Positions 7,480 to 15,546 are shown, counted from the first letter of the stretch. The stretch is DNA of 34,827 nucleotides from Clostridiales bacterium GWB2_37_7 (GCA_001797185.1 MGOS01000083.1:339-35165), one strand, 5' to 3'. Translations and numbers: made by a program. The notes: a model not told the origin generated them from the letters alone.

Positions 7480-8461
7480 TTAAAGCACCTCCTTTATCTG
7501 AATAAATGCGTTCAACAACATTACCAATATCTTCTTCTTCGATAGATATATCCTTTATTTCGCATTCAGTCATAATGCAGTTTATAATATGTCGGACATC
7601 TTTACGGTAAGCCATAAAAGAAAGCTTAAAGGGATTTCTCTCAATTATTTGAACATTAAAATCATGAATATATGATGTTGCTTCATCAAATGTCACCGTT
7701 ATCATTTTATGTGTCTGGTAACGGTCAAAAAGCATTTCTAAATTTCCATCATAGATTTTACAGCCATTGTTTACAACGATACATCGTTTGCAAAGACTTT
7801 TAATATCATCCATATAGTGGCTGGTTAAAAGGATTGTGGTTCCTTTTTCGCGGTTGACCTCTTTTAAAAAGCCCCGTATCTGCTTCTGTGCTACTGCATC
7901 AAGTCCTATTGTAGGCTCATCTAGAAAAAGTATTCTTGGGTTGTGCAGAAGTGCTGCTACCAGCTCCATTTTCATCCTTTCGCCAAGGGATAACGTCCGA
8001 ACCTGGACGTTAAGATAGTCTGCAATAGAAAAAAGGTCAATAAAATACTTGAGGTTTTTACGGTATTCATCCTCCGGAATATCATAAATTTCTTTGAGAA
8101 GCAAGAATGTGTCTGCAGCGGACAGATCTTGAAAAAGCTGGCTTTTTTGCCCCATAACGATTGAAAACTGCTTCTTATAGGCATTTTTCAGCTCATTTGG
8201 CACATATCCCAGTACTGAAATGGTGCCGGAAGAGGGAGAAATTATACCTGTCAGCATTTTCATCAGAGTAGTTTTTCCAGCTCCATTGGGGCCAATCAAA
8301 CCAACAAATTCACCTTCATTTATCTCAAGATTAAAATTATTAACAGCAGTTTTTACGATTTTTTCACGCTTGAACAAGCTTTTAATACTACCTCTCAAGC
8401 CTTCCTCTTTTTCAAAACGTATATAAGTTTTAGTAAGATTTTTTGTATGTATAATATTCAT
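7463..8461 (-). CDS. ABC-2 exporter ATP-binding subunit
   Basis: The energising ATPase of the exporter. Walker A GPNGAGKTT, Q-loop region VMGQKSQLF, signature LSLGERMKMEL, Walker B ILFLDEPTIGL and switch His in LLTSHYM are all intact. An N-terminal insert (FEKEEGLRGSIKSLFKREK) precedes the Walker A domain, as in ATPases of the daunorubicin/nodulation-type ABC-2 group. The track starts at a TTG at 8470 that abuts AGAGG; the ATG at 8461, nine bases after AGAGG, is the better start. A long leader with a hairpin and mini-ORF precedes it, suggesting regulated expression. Confidence 0.88.
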   Translation of the reverse strand: MNIIHTKNLTKTYIRFEKEEGLRGSIKSLFKREKIVKTAVNNFNLEINEGEFVGLIGPNGAGKTTLMKMLTGIISPSSGTISVLGYVPNELKNAYKKQFSIVMGQKSQLFQDLSAADTFLLLKEIYDIPEDEYRKNLKYFIDLFSIADYLNVQVRTLSLGERMKMELVAALLHNPRILFLDEPTIGLDAVAQKQIRGFLKEVNREKGTTILLTSHYMDDIKSLCKRCIVVNNGCKIYDGNLEMLFDRYQTHKMITVTFDEATSYIHDFNVQIIERNPFKLSFMAYRKDVRHIINCIMTECEIKDISIEEEDIGNVVERIYSDKGGALIEEIF

Positions 8462-8560
8462 TATAGTCAACCTCTTTCTTCGTTATTAGTTTTAATCACT
8501 AACTGGGGATCATGTTTACGTGCAATATCATGCCTTTTTTATCATTGTTTATTTTCTTTT

Positions 8561-8626
8561 CGAATAAAATAAATGCCCGCAAAAGACATACTTTGCCTGT
8601 GAAAAGGCAAAGTACTCCTGCGGACA
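8561..8626 (-). terminator. attenuator-like terminator in the ABC operon leader
   Basis: On the minus strand TGTCCGCA pairs with TGCGGGCA (outer stem, one wobble) and TACTTTGCCT pairs perfectly with AGGCAAAGTA (inner stem, six-base loop), followed at once by UUUAUUUUAUU. This intrinsic terminator sits about 110 bases upstream of the ABC ATPase start and downstream of a mini-ORF, the layout of a transcription attenuator. Confidence 0.6.
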
Positions 8627-8649
8627 TAACGAAAACTAAGCAATCGTTT

Positions 8650-8706
8650 CTATAAAGAAAAACAAAAATAGCCCGACAAACACTCCTTGTCGCGCCATAC
8701 ATTCAT
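8650..8706 (-). CDS. candidate 18-codon leader peptide
   Basis: An ATG at 8706 opens an 18-residue frame, MNVWRDKECLSGYFCFSL, ending in TAG 24 bases before the attenuator hairpin. It is too short for the ORF track. Its own Shine-Dalgarno is poor (CGGA close to the ATG). Position, size and the terminator that follows suggest a leader peptide whose translation controls read-through. That is an inference from layout; a translation test is needed. The longer 67-residue ORF over the same bases (8499-8702) is in another frame and is not supported. Confidence 0.35.
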   Translation of the reverse strand: MNVWRDKECLSGYFCFSL

Positions 8707-8731
8707 AATTCCGGTATTAAAACAAATGCAA
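8702..8731 (-). promoter_or_regulatory. putative promoter of the ABC exporter leader
   Basis: On the minus strand TTGCAT (8726-8731), an 18-base spacer, and TATGAA (8702-8707). Each element matches consensus at four or more of six positions. It overlaps the start of the mini-ORF, so an additional upstream start is possible. Confidence 0.3.
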
Positions 8732-9025
8732 TCCGAAAATAGTTATTGAAGAAGTCTGTAAGGTAATGCCTTTTTTGAGCATAACTAATGTACAGGAAAA
8801 TCACCTGTTTTTTGTTAATGCCCTTCCACCTATATTTAGTTGGAAATCACCTTTACAGAGCTTACCGACATCAAAACCATCCTTTCATTCATTAAGATAT
8901 ATACATAATATCATACATAATTTGGAAAATCAATAATGAATTTCAATTAATTTAAAAATGCAACAGGAGGTCAAGTTTGAGTTATTAACTTATATAAAGT
9001 TTATTATTCAAGCCCCATACAGGAC
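8732..9025. other. gene-free spacer with degenerate repeat (copy B)
   Basis: About 290 bases without a credible gene. It holds a short hairpin with T run (ACAGG..CCTGT then TTTTTT, near 8793-8816, plus strand) and, at 8966-8988, GGAGGTCAAGTTTGAGTTAT, a weak match to the GGGGTCAGACCTGAGTAATT element. The latter lies about 40 bases past the stop of the J-like gene. I see no clear terminator for that operon. Confidence 0.35.
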
Positions 9026-10390
9026 TTATACTCCACAGCACTTTTTATATTTCTTACCGCTTCCGCAGGGGCAAGGGTCATTACGTCCAACCTTTACCTC
9101 TGTACGCACATATGGTGTGTTAGTATAGCCATCTACTTCATCATAATCCTCGTCTCCATCAGATTCATCACGCTCAAACCTTTCGGGACAAATCTTCATA
9201 AACCTCTCAAACTTTTTCCTATATGAGTTTATCAGCTTATCTTCATTTTTTCGATTCAATACACTGTCAAAGAAGTCTTTCTTCATATTGTATAGTTCAG
9301 GGTATTTATTTTTAAGATTCTGTATATCTTTTCTATGAGAATTAATATTACAAACAGTATCCATCTCAAATCTAAATTGTTCGAATTCACAGTCAAGACA
9401 ATTCTTTCTACCACATTTATGCATTTCAAATTCAAGCATAGCTTTAAATAAATCATCTATAGCTTTCTCTTCTTCAAGCTGATGCATTTGTAGAATAATA
9501 ATTGAATCCTTGTCAATTTCTGCTTTGATTTTTTTTATTTCAACATCATCAGGAAGCAGTTTAAATGCAGTATTGATAGCAGCTGCTGATTCCTCTATCA
9601 AATTATAAAACTGAAGCTGCTTTGACAGATTCGCTAAGAACCATGCTACATTACCCTTCTCATCTTCATCCCTATTAGCAATGTCCTTCATTTCCTCTAG
9701 GTGCTTGCTCATGCCATCAAGGTCATGGGATTCTATATCAGCCCGAATGATATGATAATAAAGTTCAATATTGTCCCAGCCATTTCTGGTGCTTACCTCG
9801 ATACCTTGAAGTGCAATTTCCTTAGCTTTCGTGATTTGATTTGCACTTAAATAGCATTCTATATGTCCAAGCCATAATGAAATATTGTCCTCATCCAGCA
9901 GCAATGCTTGTTCATATCTTTCGGCAGCTTTTTTATGCCAGCCGCGCATCAGATAGGCATGTGCAAGCTTTCCTACAAAACCGGCATTATTTGGCTCATC
10001 TGCTGCAAGCTCTTCAAATATTTGTATTGCTTTGCCGCTGTTTTCATTCGCCATATATGCATCACCAAGTAGGATGTTGATTACAGAGAAGTCAGAATAA
10101 GTCTTACTTACCTTCTCCAAAAGCTTAATTGCCCTTTGGGCATCTCCGGCTTCCAGCTGCCTCCTACCTTCGTTAAAATATAACCTTGCCTCCACAGGCA
10201 TAGCATCGATTACATCAAATTGTTTACGCGTATTTTCATCAATCAGTATCTCATAAGCTTCTCTAATATTCATAAACTCATCGGGATATCTGTCAGGAGG
10301 ATATTTCCTGACAAGCTTAAAATAAGCTTTCTTAATATCGTCCTTTTTTGCTTCCTTCTGTATGTCCAGTATCTTATAATATTCTTTCAC
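9026..10390 (-). CDS. J-like domain / TPR / SEC-C protein
   Basis: A 454-residue protein in three parts: an N-terminal J-like domain (residues 1 to about 65, [20 protein letters not shown]), a middle of tetratricopeptide repeats (about 65-300), and a C-terminal SEC-C zinc motif, [18 protein letters not shown]. In a true DnaJ the loop reads HPD; here it reads KYPPDRYP, so the catalytic histidine is proline. It should dock onto Hsp70 poorly or not stimulate its ATPase in the usual way. A second cysteine cluster ([11 protein letters not shown]) precedes the C-terminal third. Start is GTG, eight bases after AAGGTGG. It is the last gene of the Hsp70 operon, and probably supplies client or ribosome binding through TPR and SEC-C. 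Confidence 0.85.
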   Translation of the reverse strand: MKEYYKILDIQKEAKKDDIKKAYFKLVRKYPPDRYPDEFMNIREAYEILIDENTRKQFDVIDAMPVEARLYFNEGRRQLEAGDAQRAIKLLEKVSKTYSDFSVINILLGDAYMANENSGKAIQIFEELAADEPNNAGFVGKLAHAYLMRGWHKKAAERYEQALLLDEDNISLWLGHIECYLSANQITKAKEIALQGIEVSTRNGWDNIELYYHIIRADIESHDLDGMSKHLEEMKDIANRDEDEKGNVAWFLANLSKQLQFYNLIEESAAAINTAFKLLPDDVEIKKIKAEIDKDSIIILQMHQLEEEKAIDDLFKAMLEFEMHKCGRKNCLDCEFEQFRFEMDTVCNINSHRKDIQNLKNKYPELYNMKKDFFDSVLNRKNEDKLINSYRKKFERFMKICPERFERDESDGDEDYDEVDGYTNTPYVRTEVKVGRNDPCPCGSGKKYKKCCGV

Positions 10391-10407
10391 TTACATTACC
10401 ACCTTTT

Positions 10408-10962
10408 TCAAAACATATCTCTGATAAGCCCACGCAATTTTTGAATAAAGCTTCCTTCTGTTGCAGAAATATAAAGCTTTGCTTTTTCGTTTGAATGATC
10501 AATAGACAAGGCTCTTTCCCATACTTTTATTGCTCTTTTCCTCTCGCCGGCAAGTATTTTTAAAACTCCAAAATAATTGAGAACTTCTACAGAAGAATCA
10601 AGACGAACTACAATTTCCCGCTCAAAAACATCAACCGCTTTTTTGTACTTCTTTTTAGAACACAATTCAGATACTAGAACAAAAAAAGGGGCTACTCCTT
10701 CAAAATCGTTTCTTAATTCTTTCAAGTAAGCCTGCGCAGGGTTCCTTTCACTCTGCTTATTCAAACTTTGAATCCAGCTGTATTCAGCCATTTTAAATCT
10801 TCCAAGCCTGTAAAAGCATAAGCCCAGAAGATTCCAAGCAGCGATGCTGTTATTGTCATAGGTAACAGCTTTTGAAAGATTTTCCACGGCGGACTTTATA
10901 TTTTTATCCATGGCATCTTGAAGTCCATTATTATAGTAGCGCAATGCAAGTGAATCAGTCAT
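10408..10962 (-). CDS. TPR protein of the Hsp70 operon
   Basis: A 184-residue soluble protein built of tetratricopeptide repeats, for example IAAWNLLGLCFYRLGRFKMA and the later VEVLNYFGVLKILAGERKRA. There is no signal peptide or membrane helix. Its ATG overlaps the hsp70 stop by eight bases (ATGACTGA), and GGAGG lies just upstream, so it is translated with Hsp70. A role as an Hsp70 co-factor or client adaptor is inferred only from repeats and position. Confidence 0.8.
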   Translation of the reverse strand: MTDSLALRYYNNGLQDAMDKNIKSAVENLSKAVTYDNNSIAAWNLLGLCFYRLGRFKMAEYSWIQSLNKQSERNPAQAYLKELRNDFEGVAPFFVLVSELCSKKKYKKAVDVFEREIVVRLDSSVEVLNYFGVLKILAGERKRAIKVWERALSIDHSNEKAKLYISATEGSFIQKLRGLIRDMF

Positions 10963-12673
10963 TTTCCTCCTCCGTTATATCGTAGATAATGTCTGCAAGC
11001 TCATCCTTCAACTTGTCCAATATATCTCTATCTTTGCCCAATACCAGAGCTTCCTTTATCTTCATAATAAGACTTTCCAAATCTATTTCATATGGACCTG
11101 CTTCTCTATTTTCTAAAATCCTATTTGCCTTTTTAATTATAGCTCGATACCTTCTGGCTTCGGATATATTTTCCCATCCTTCCAAATCTACTTCCGCAGC
11201 TATTCCAACTCCGGTTGTCTCAACTGTTATATTTGCCTTTTTCCCTGTACTTACTATTGATGCTTCTACTTGAAGTATCCCATTGATATCATAGGAGAAC
11301 ATCACCTTGATTTTCTCTTGAAATGCCGGAGCAGGCGGAACACCCTTAAGATGAAATTTACCAAGCAGATTGTTCATCGAAGCCTTTTTGCATTCTCCTT
11401 GATATACTTCAATGGCAACTTCTGACTGATCATTCTGTGCTGTTCCGTATATTTTCTCCCTTACAACCGGGATGGTTACATTTCTAGGAATTATAATATC
11501 ATAGACATCCGCTACCGAAAATCCACCGATATAGTCAAGTATTGAGGTTCCTAATGTATAGGGACAAACATCGGTAATCATTATATCCACTTCACTGGAA
11601 AACTCGTTATTGATAATTCCTGCTTGAATTGAGGCACCTCTTACGACTGCCAAATCAGGATCCACCAGCTGCTGAGGCTCTTTACCCAATACCTTTTCAA
11701 CAAACCTTCTTACATATGGAATTCGTGTGGATCCCCCTACAAGAAGTATAAGATCTATATCCGAGGGTTTAATGCCCGAATCCTTCAGTGCAATACCTAT
11801 TTGTTCTTCTGTAGATTCTATCATGTGTTTGATTAATCCTTCAAAGATTTCCCTGTTTACTGTTTCTTCCAGAGACACGGGAGTTCCTTTTACTTCAGCA
11901 AAAAAAGGAAGTATAATATTGTATTCGTTTTCAGTGCTTAACGCAATCTTACACGTCTCAACCGCTTCCTTCAATCTCATCGCAGCTCTTTTGTCAGATG
12001 AAACATCTATGCCGTATGTCTGATTGAATCTATTCAGAAGATAGTCAATAAGGCTTTGATCAAAATCCTTACCGCCAAGCTTGTTATTTCCGCTGCTTGC
12101 CTTCACATCAAGTATACCTTCAAACATTTCAAGTATTGTTACATCCAGTGTGCCCCCACCTAGGTCGTAAATAAGTATATTTTTACATTCGCGCATATGC
12201 TCAATACCATAATCTAGAGAGGCGGCAGTAGGTTCATTTATTATTCTTTCAACCTTTAATCCCGCAAGCCTTCCTGCTTCCACAGTCGCCTTTCTCTGCT
12301 CATCGGAAAAATATGCTGGTACTGTAATAACGGCTCTTTCTATTTTTTCATTCAAATGCTTCTCAGCACACGCAATTAGATATTTTAAGATATAACTCGA
12401 AATCTTCTCTGGTGTATATTCTTTTCCGCCCATTGTCACCTTTGTGCCTGAGCCCATGAGTCTCTTAATCTCAATAACAGTGTCATTTGGTTTTAATAAA
12501 AGCTGCTCCTTTGCTTCTCTACCGACAATTATATCACCATTATCATCAATACTAACCACTGAAGGAGTTATGTACTCTCCATTTTGGTTTGGTATTACCC
12601 GGGGCTTTCCATTTTCTAAAACCGCAATTTCCGAGGTTGATGTTCCAAGGTCTATACCCACAATCTTACTCAT
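10955..12673 (-). CDS. DnaK-like Hsp70 chaperone (paralogue)
   Basis: An Hsp70 of about 572 residues, shorter than DnaK (about 610). The ATPase domain is complete: GIDLGTSTSEIAV (phosphate 1), AVITVPAYFSDEQRKAT, INEPTAASLDYG, IYDLGGGTLDVTIL (phosphate 2), and LLVGGSTRIPYVRRFV (adenosine). A substrate-binding beta domain follows (VYQGECKKASMNNLLG), then a shortened helical lid lacking the usual glycine-rich DnaK tail. The context (GrpE-like gene upstream, TPR and J-like genes downstream, no hrcA or dnaJ) shows this is not the main dnaK locus but a specialised Hsp70. The ATG at 12673 gives the standard MSKIVGIDLGT start; the track's GTG at 12682 is only two bases after AAGGA. Confidence 0.9.
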   Translation of the reverse strand: MSKIVGIDLGTSTSEIAVLENGKPRVIPNQNGEYITPSVVSIDDNGDIIVGREAKEQLLLKPNDTVIEIKRLMGSGTKVTMGGKEYTPEKISSYILKYLIACAEKHLNEKIERAVITVPAYFSDEQRKATVEAGRLAGLKVERIINEPTAASLDYGIEHMRECKNILIYDLGGGTLDVTILEMFEGILDVKASSGNNKLGGKDFDQSLIDYLLNRFNQTYGIDVSSDKRAAMRLKEAVETCKIALSTENEYNIILPFFAEVKGTPVSLEETVNREIFEGLIKHMIESTEEQIGIALKDSGIKPSDIDLILLVGGSTRIPYVRRFVEKVLGKEPQQLVDPDLAVVRGASIQAGIINNEFSSEVDIMITDVCPYTLGTSILDYIGGFSVADVYDIIIPRNVTIPVVREKIYGTAQNDQSEVAIEVYQGECKKASMNNLLGKFHLKGVPPAPAFQEKIKVMFSYDINGILQVEASIVSTGKKANITVETTGVGIAAEVDLEGWENISEARRYRAIIKKANRILENREAGPYEIDLESLIMKIKEALVLGKDRDILDKLKDELADIIYDITEEEND

Positions 12674-13256
12674 CTTCGCCACTATCCTTATATTTCATAT
12701 TTACAACTACCTGAGCTTTTCTTAATACAACGGAATTATATTTATATCCGCATTTCAAGACTTCTAATATGTATCCCTCAGGAAATTCTTCCTCATATCT
12801 TGTTTGCACTGCAATATTTAATTGAGCGTTAAAAAACACGTGCTGTTCATCGATTCGCATAATGCCACAAATCATTAAGCTGCTTGATATGTTTTTCCAC
12901 AAAATTCTCATTTGCTCTGCCCTACTGTCGGTATCATGCTTTAAAGAATATCTGTACATATCTTCAAGCTGGTCAAGAATCGAAATTAATCCCTTTACAA
13001 GGGCTGTTTTATCTTCTTCAAATACTACTTCTGACTTTTTCAACTCACTGATAAGTTTTTCCTTTTCTTTTTCTTCATCAAGAATAGTAAGAATTTCCTC
13101 AATCTGCATATTCGTCTTGCTTTGCTCTTTTCCAATACGCTTTAATGTCGCGTTAAGAGACTCAATTATTATCACTGTTTCGTTTTGTATATCTATAAAA
13201 GTCTTATCAATCTCCATAAAGTCGAATTTCTCAAGCTCTTTTGTAAAATCAATCAT
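12666..13256 (-). CDS. GrpE-like nucleotide exchange factor
   Basis: A 196-residue protein with a long N-terminal coiled coil (charged EKEKEKLISELKKSE) and a GrpE-like C-terminal beta domain: YILEVLKCGYKYNSVVLRKA corresponds to the conserved GrpE pattern (VxxVLxxGYxxxxRVLRPA). GrpE releases ADP from Hsp70; this divergent version is probably dedicated to the Hsp70 encoded next to it, whose start codon overlaps its stop by eight bases. It is the first gene of the operon, with GGAAGGGG six bases before the ATG. Confidence 0.8.
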   Translation of the reverse strand: MIDFTKELEKFDFMEIDKTFIDIQNETVIIIESLNATLKRIGKEQSKTNMQIEEILTILDEEKEKEKLISELKKSEVVFEEDKTALVKGLISILDQLEDMYRYSLKHDTDSRAEQMRILWKNISSSLMICGIMRIDEQHVFFNAQLNIAVQTRYEEEFPEGYILEVLKCGYKYNSVVLRKAQVVVNMKYKDSGEDE

Positions 13257-13404
13257 AATTTGCCCCTTCCACAGTTATTTATTACTTATATTCTGAATTT
13301 ACATTAGCACATTTTTGACCAGTATAAAAGTAGTATTCTCTTAAACTAAAAGTTTAAAATGGCTTCCTAATCTTTGTACCTGAGAAAGCGCTGCATCACA
13401 AGAA

Positions 13405-13430
13405 ATACCTGTCATATGAATGACAGGTAT
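13405..13430 (-). terminator. hairpin downstream of the HepT/MntA pair
   Basis: ATACCTGTCAT and ATGACAGGTAT form a perfect 11-bp stem with a four-base loop, directly after the MntA-like stop codon. The U tract on the minus strand is short (TTTCTT). Confidence 0.65.
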
Positions 13431-13432
13431 CT

Positions 13433-13747
13433 TTAGATTTGCTTGTTGTATATTGTTATACCAATTCTATCGATATGCTCTTTAATATCCTTATGCTGCA
13501 AGGAACTATAATCTACCACATCCACCATATATGGTATTGGAAGCTTTTCATTCATATAAGCACTTGCATTCATAGCCAAACTCGCGTTGCAATTACTGCC
13601 TTTTATAGCTAAGTCGATGTCACTTCCATTTTTATAATTGCCTTTTGCTCTACTTCCAAAAATTACCACTTCCTCTATCTCAGCATATTGTACAAAGGCT
13701 TCCAATATCAGATTAAATGATTTTTCCGATATTCCAAATTGATTCAT
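13433..13747 (-). CDS. MntA-like minimal nucleotidyltransferase (antitoxin)
   Basis: A 104-residue minimal nucleotidyltransferase. It has the family signature FGSRAKGNYKNGSDIDLAIKG (motif GSRAKG then SDID, catalytic Asp residues about 43 and 45), with a third acidic residue in MVDVVDY. In characterised HepT/MntA (type VII) modules this enzyme AMPylates and neutralises the HEPN toxin. Its ATG overlaps the stop of the HEPN gene as ATGA, so the pair is translationally coupled. Function as antitoxin is by family and pairing. Confidence 0.85.
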   Translation of the reverse strand: MNQFGISEKSFNLILEAFVQYAEIEEVVIFGSRAKGNYKNGSDIDLAIKGSNCNASLAMNASAYMNEKLPIPYMVDVVDYSSLQHKDIKEHIDRIGITIYNKQI

Positions 13748-14142
13748 ATTTCCACACCCAGTTTTGTAATGACTTGTTTCAATGCCGGATAAAAATTATT
13801 TACAATAAGTTTATATGCCAATTCTGCATTTGTTTCATTATATGTATGTGCCATCAGATTTCTTTTATCAAGCATGTCCATCCATATATCCCCGTTATCA
13901 ATAATCTCATATTTAAAAGCTTCTTTGATTGTATCTCTTGGAAATTTCACTAAGACCTCTTTCTCCTCCAAGTAGTCTTTAAGCGTCTTCCATGCCAATT
14001 CAAATGTAAATTCATATATTTGAATAACTCCAGCTTTTTCCAAATCGGAAAGATTTGTTTTCAATACAGCTTCTTCCAAATGCTTGAAGGCTTTTTCATA
14101 ATTTTGAAAGCGTTGTTTCCACCTTATGTCACGCTCATTCAT
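13744..14142 (-). CDS. HepT-like HEPN protein (HI0074 family), toxin partner
   Basis: A 132-residue all-helical HEPN protein of the nucleotidyltransferase substrate-binding (HI0074) family. The conserved RX4HXY motif is intact as RNLMAHTY (R94, H99, Y101); R and H form the RNase site in active HEPN toxins, and the Tyr is the residue modified by MntA-type enzymes. It is the first gene of the pair, preceded by AGGTAGGG and a plausible promoter. The pair may be a toxin-antitoxin module or a domesticated nucleotidyltransferase complex. Confidence 0.85.
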   Translation of the reverse strand: MNERDIRWKQRFQNYEKAFKHLEEAVLKTNLSDLEKAGVIQIYEFTFELAWKTLKDYLEEKEVLVKFPRDTIKEAFKYEIIDNGDIWMDMLDKRNLMAHTYNETNAELAYKLIVNNFYPALKQVITKLGVEI

Positions 14143-14204
14143 ATTGGATACCCTACCTTTACTATTTTTTTGAAATACATCTCAATATTGATTGCTTTGT
14201 ATAA

Positions 14205-14233
14205 ATGCTACCATAACATGCTTATTAATTCAA
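14205..14233 (-). promoter_or_regulatory. putative promoter of the HepT/MntA operon
   Basis: On the minus strand TTGAAT (14228-14233), 17-base spacer, TAGCAT (14205-14210), about 62 bases before the HepT-like start codon. Both hexamers match consensus at four or more positions. Confidence 0.4.
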
Positions 14234-14361
14234 GAAAGAGGGGGCATACAAGTGACTTGGAACTTCCATCTTTTATAAGCTAGCTTATTGGTTTTGTAAT
14301 GCTTATTGTAATCACAATACATAAACCTTCTGCTGATGCCTTAGCTGTAAAAACGGAAAAC

Positions 14362-14387
14362 GGGGTCAGACCTGAGTAATTATTTGC
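14362..14387. repeat. GGGGTCAGACCTGAGTAATT element (copy C)
   Basis: This copy directly follows (on the minus strand) the stop codon of a transposase relic with the YIHQN..WSS signature. That links the element to REP-associated tyrosine transposases, whose borders carry a similar sequence. Copy D at 15420 aligns with it over about 26 bases, including the trailing TTTGC. Confidence 0.5.
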
Positions 14388-14607
14388 GACTACTCCATTC
14401 ATATTTAATTTCTTCTGTTTTACCTGCTCTCAAATGGTTTTGGTGAATGTATCTTACGGGTATACCAGTTCCTATAGCTGTAGATTCAACATAATAAATA
14501 TCTCCCTTGTTATCAAGAACTATTAGTTTAGTTACGCCAAGTCTTGCTATAAAGGCAGCACTTGCATTTATGCCGATTCCGAGCGTCCATAGTTTGTTGC
14601 TTTGCAC
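14380..14607 (-). pseudogene. chimeric relic: unknown segment joined to REP-transposase C-terminus
   Basis: The last 25 residues, VRYIHQNHLRAG...YEWSS, match the C-terminal signature of REP-associated (Y1) tyrosine transposases (YIHQNPVxAG..Y.WSS). The preceding 50 residues (GINASAAFIARLGVTKLIVL, DNKGDIYYVESTAIGTG) do not belong to that family; they look like a fragment of another protein, perhaps a glycine-rich toxin-tip domain, but I cannot name it. The only start, a GTG, abuts AAAGGA. No catalytic tyrosine region is present. I read this as debris, not a working gene. Confidence 0.5.
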
Positions 14608-14828
14608 TCCTTTATTGCCTTAAGATATCTTATGCATATTCTGGTTAATTTTTTTTCTGGTTATTATTCTTTTCATTCGAATTATTAACAAGCTTCTTAC
14701 CACATTCAGCGGTAGGACCATCACTACCTTCCATAGCATCCGCTAAACCTGCACTATCCACAAGTATTACTGGGGTTATCTCCCTTAACCTATAGATAAA
14801 TAGGCGGCAACTCTCTGCACTTTTATTA

Positions 14829-14979
14829 TGCCATAAACAGACTAATGCGCTAATAAATTCTTATTTGCTAAATATGTATTTAATTATTAATTCCAATATT
14901 CCCCGTTTATCAAAACTAATCCATCAAAGTTTCTATAAATACTATTCTGCCTCTACTTGTTTATGGCATGTTTATGGCA
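14829..14979. repeat. three copies of TGTTTATGGCA
   Basis: Two perfect head-to-tail copies at 14958-14968 and 14969-14979, and one inverted copy at 14829-14839. Such a set is typical of a protein-binding site, for example recombinase arm sites or an operator. No matching DNA-binding gene survives nearby. Confidence 0.4.
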
Positions 14980-15271
14980 CCTAGAGTGTATTTGATGTTC
15001 TATAACATTAACAAATTCAAATGTCACATAATAAATTACTCCATTTACTATTATGTCACCTTGTTTTTATTCCTTAATTCTTTTGCCATGTTCAACTCTT
15101 TATAATAGTAATCCCTATTAATTTCTAAATTTTCAGTATTTACAAGAGTGCTTTCAATATACTCTTCAGATGTAATATTGAATAATATATCTGAGGAATG
15201 ACCTTTTTCGTAACCTTTGAAATCCTTTGTAATATGGATTTAGTATGAATTAATAATAATAATATAGAAGG

Positions 15272-15288
15272 TACAAGTTACACTTGTA
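15272..15288. promoter_or_regulatory. operator-like palindrome
   Basis: TACAAGT-TAC-ACTTGTA, a perfect 7-3-7 inverted repeat in the gene-free stretch. It could be a repressor site left from a lost gene; no gene is positioned to use it. Confidence 0.25.
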
Positions 15289-15546
15289 AAAAAATAAGTA
15301 TATTAAAATTGATATCAGTGCTTCTATTTTCATATAACATATACAAGAACGATGTAGATGTTAAACTAAAAATGCAATATCCATATTAGGCTATTAGGTT
15401 ATAAAATCAAGTAGAAAACGAGGTCAGGCTTGAGTATATAATTTGCATACACATTAAACGTAAAAAAACTACAAAGGAAGTATAGCGGACACTACACACC
15501 AAGCAGTTGTAAAACTAACTGCAGGAATTAACTAATGGCAAACTTC

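Noticed and set aside
8499-8702. 67-residue minus-strand ORF in the ABC leader
   Set aside because: It runs through the attenuator hairpin, has no ribosome site and no recognisable composition. The shorter out-of-frame mini-ORF fits the leader layout better.
10955-12673. Main dnaK heat-shock locus
   Set aside because: No hrcA, no CIRCE element seen upstream, no canonical dnaJ, shortened lid domain and divergent GrpE; better read as a specialised paralogue.
10989-13296. Plus-strand ORFs of 93-144 residues opposite the Hsp70 operon
   Set aside because: Serine- and isoleucine-rich antisense shadows; the minus strand carries conserved domains throughout.
14829-14979. CRISPR-like repeat array
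   Set aside because: Only three 11-base copies, two of them directly abutting, without regular spacers or cas genes.
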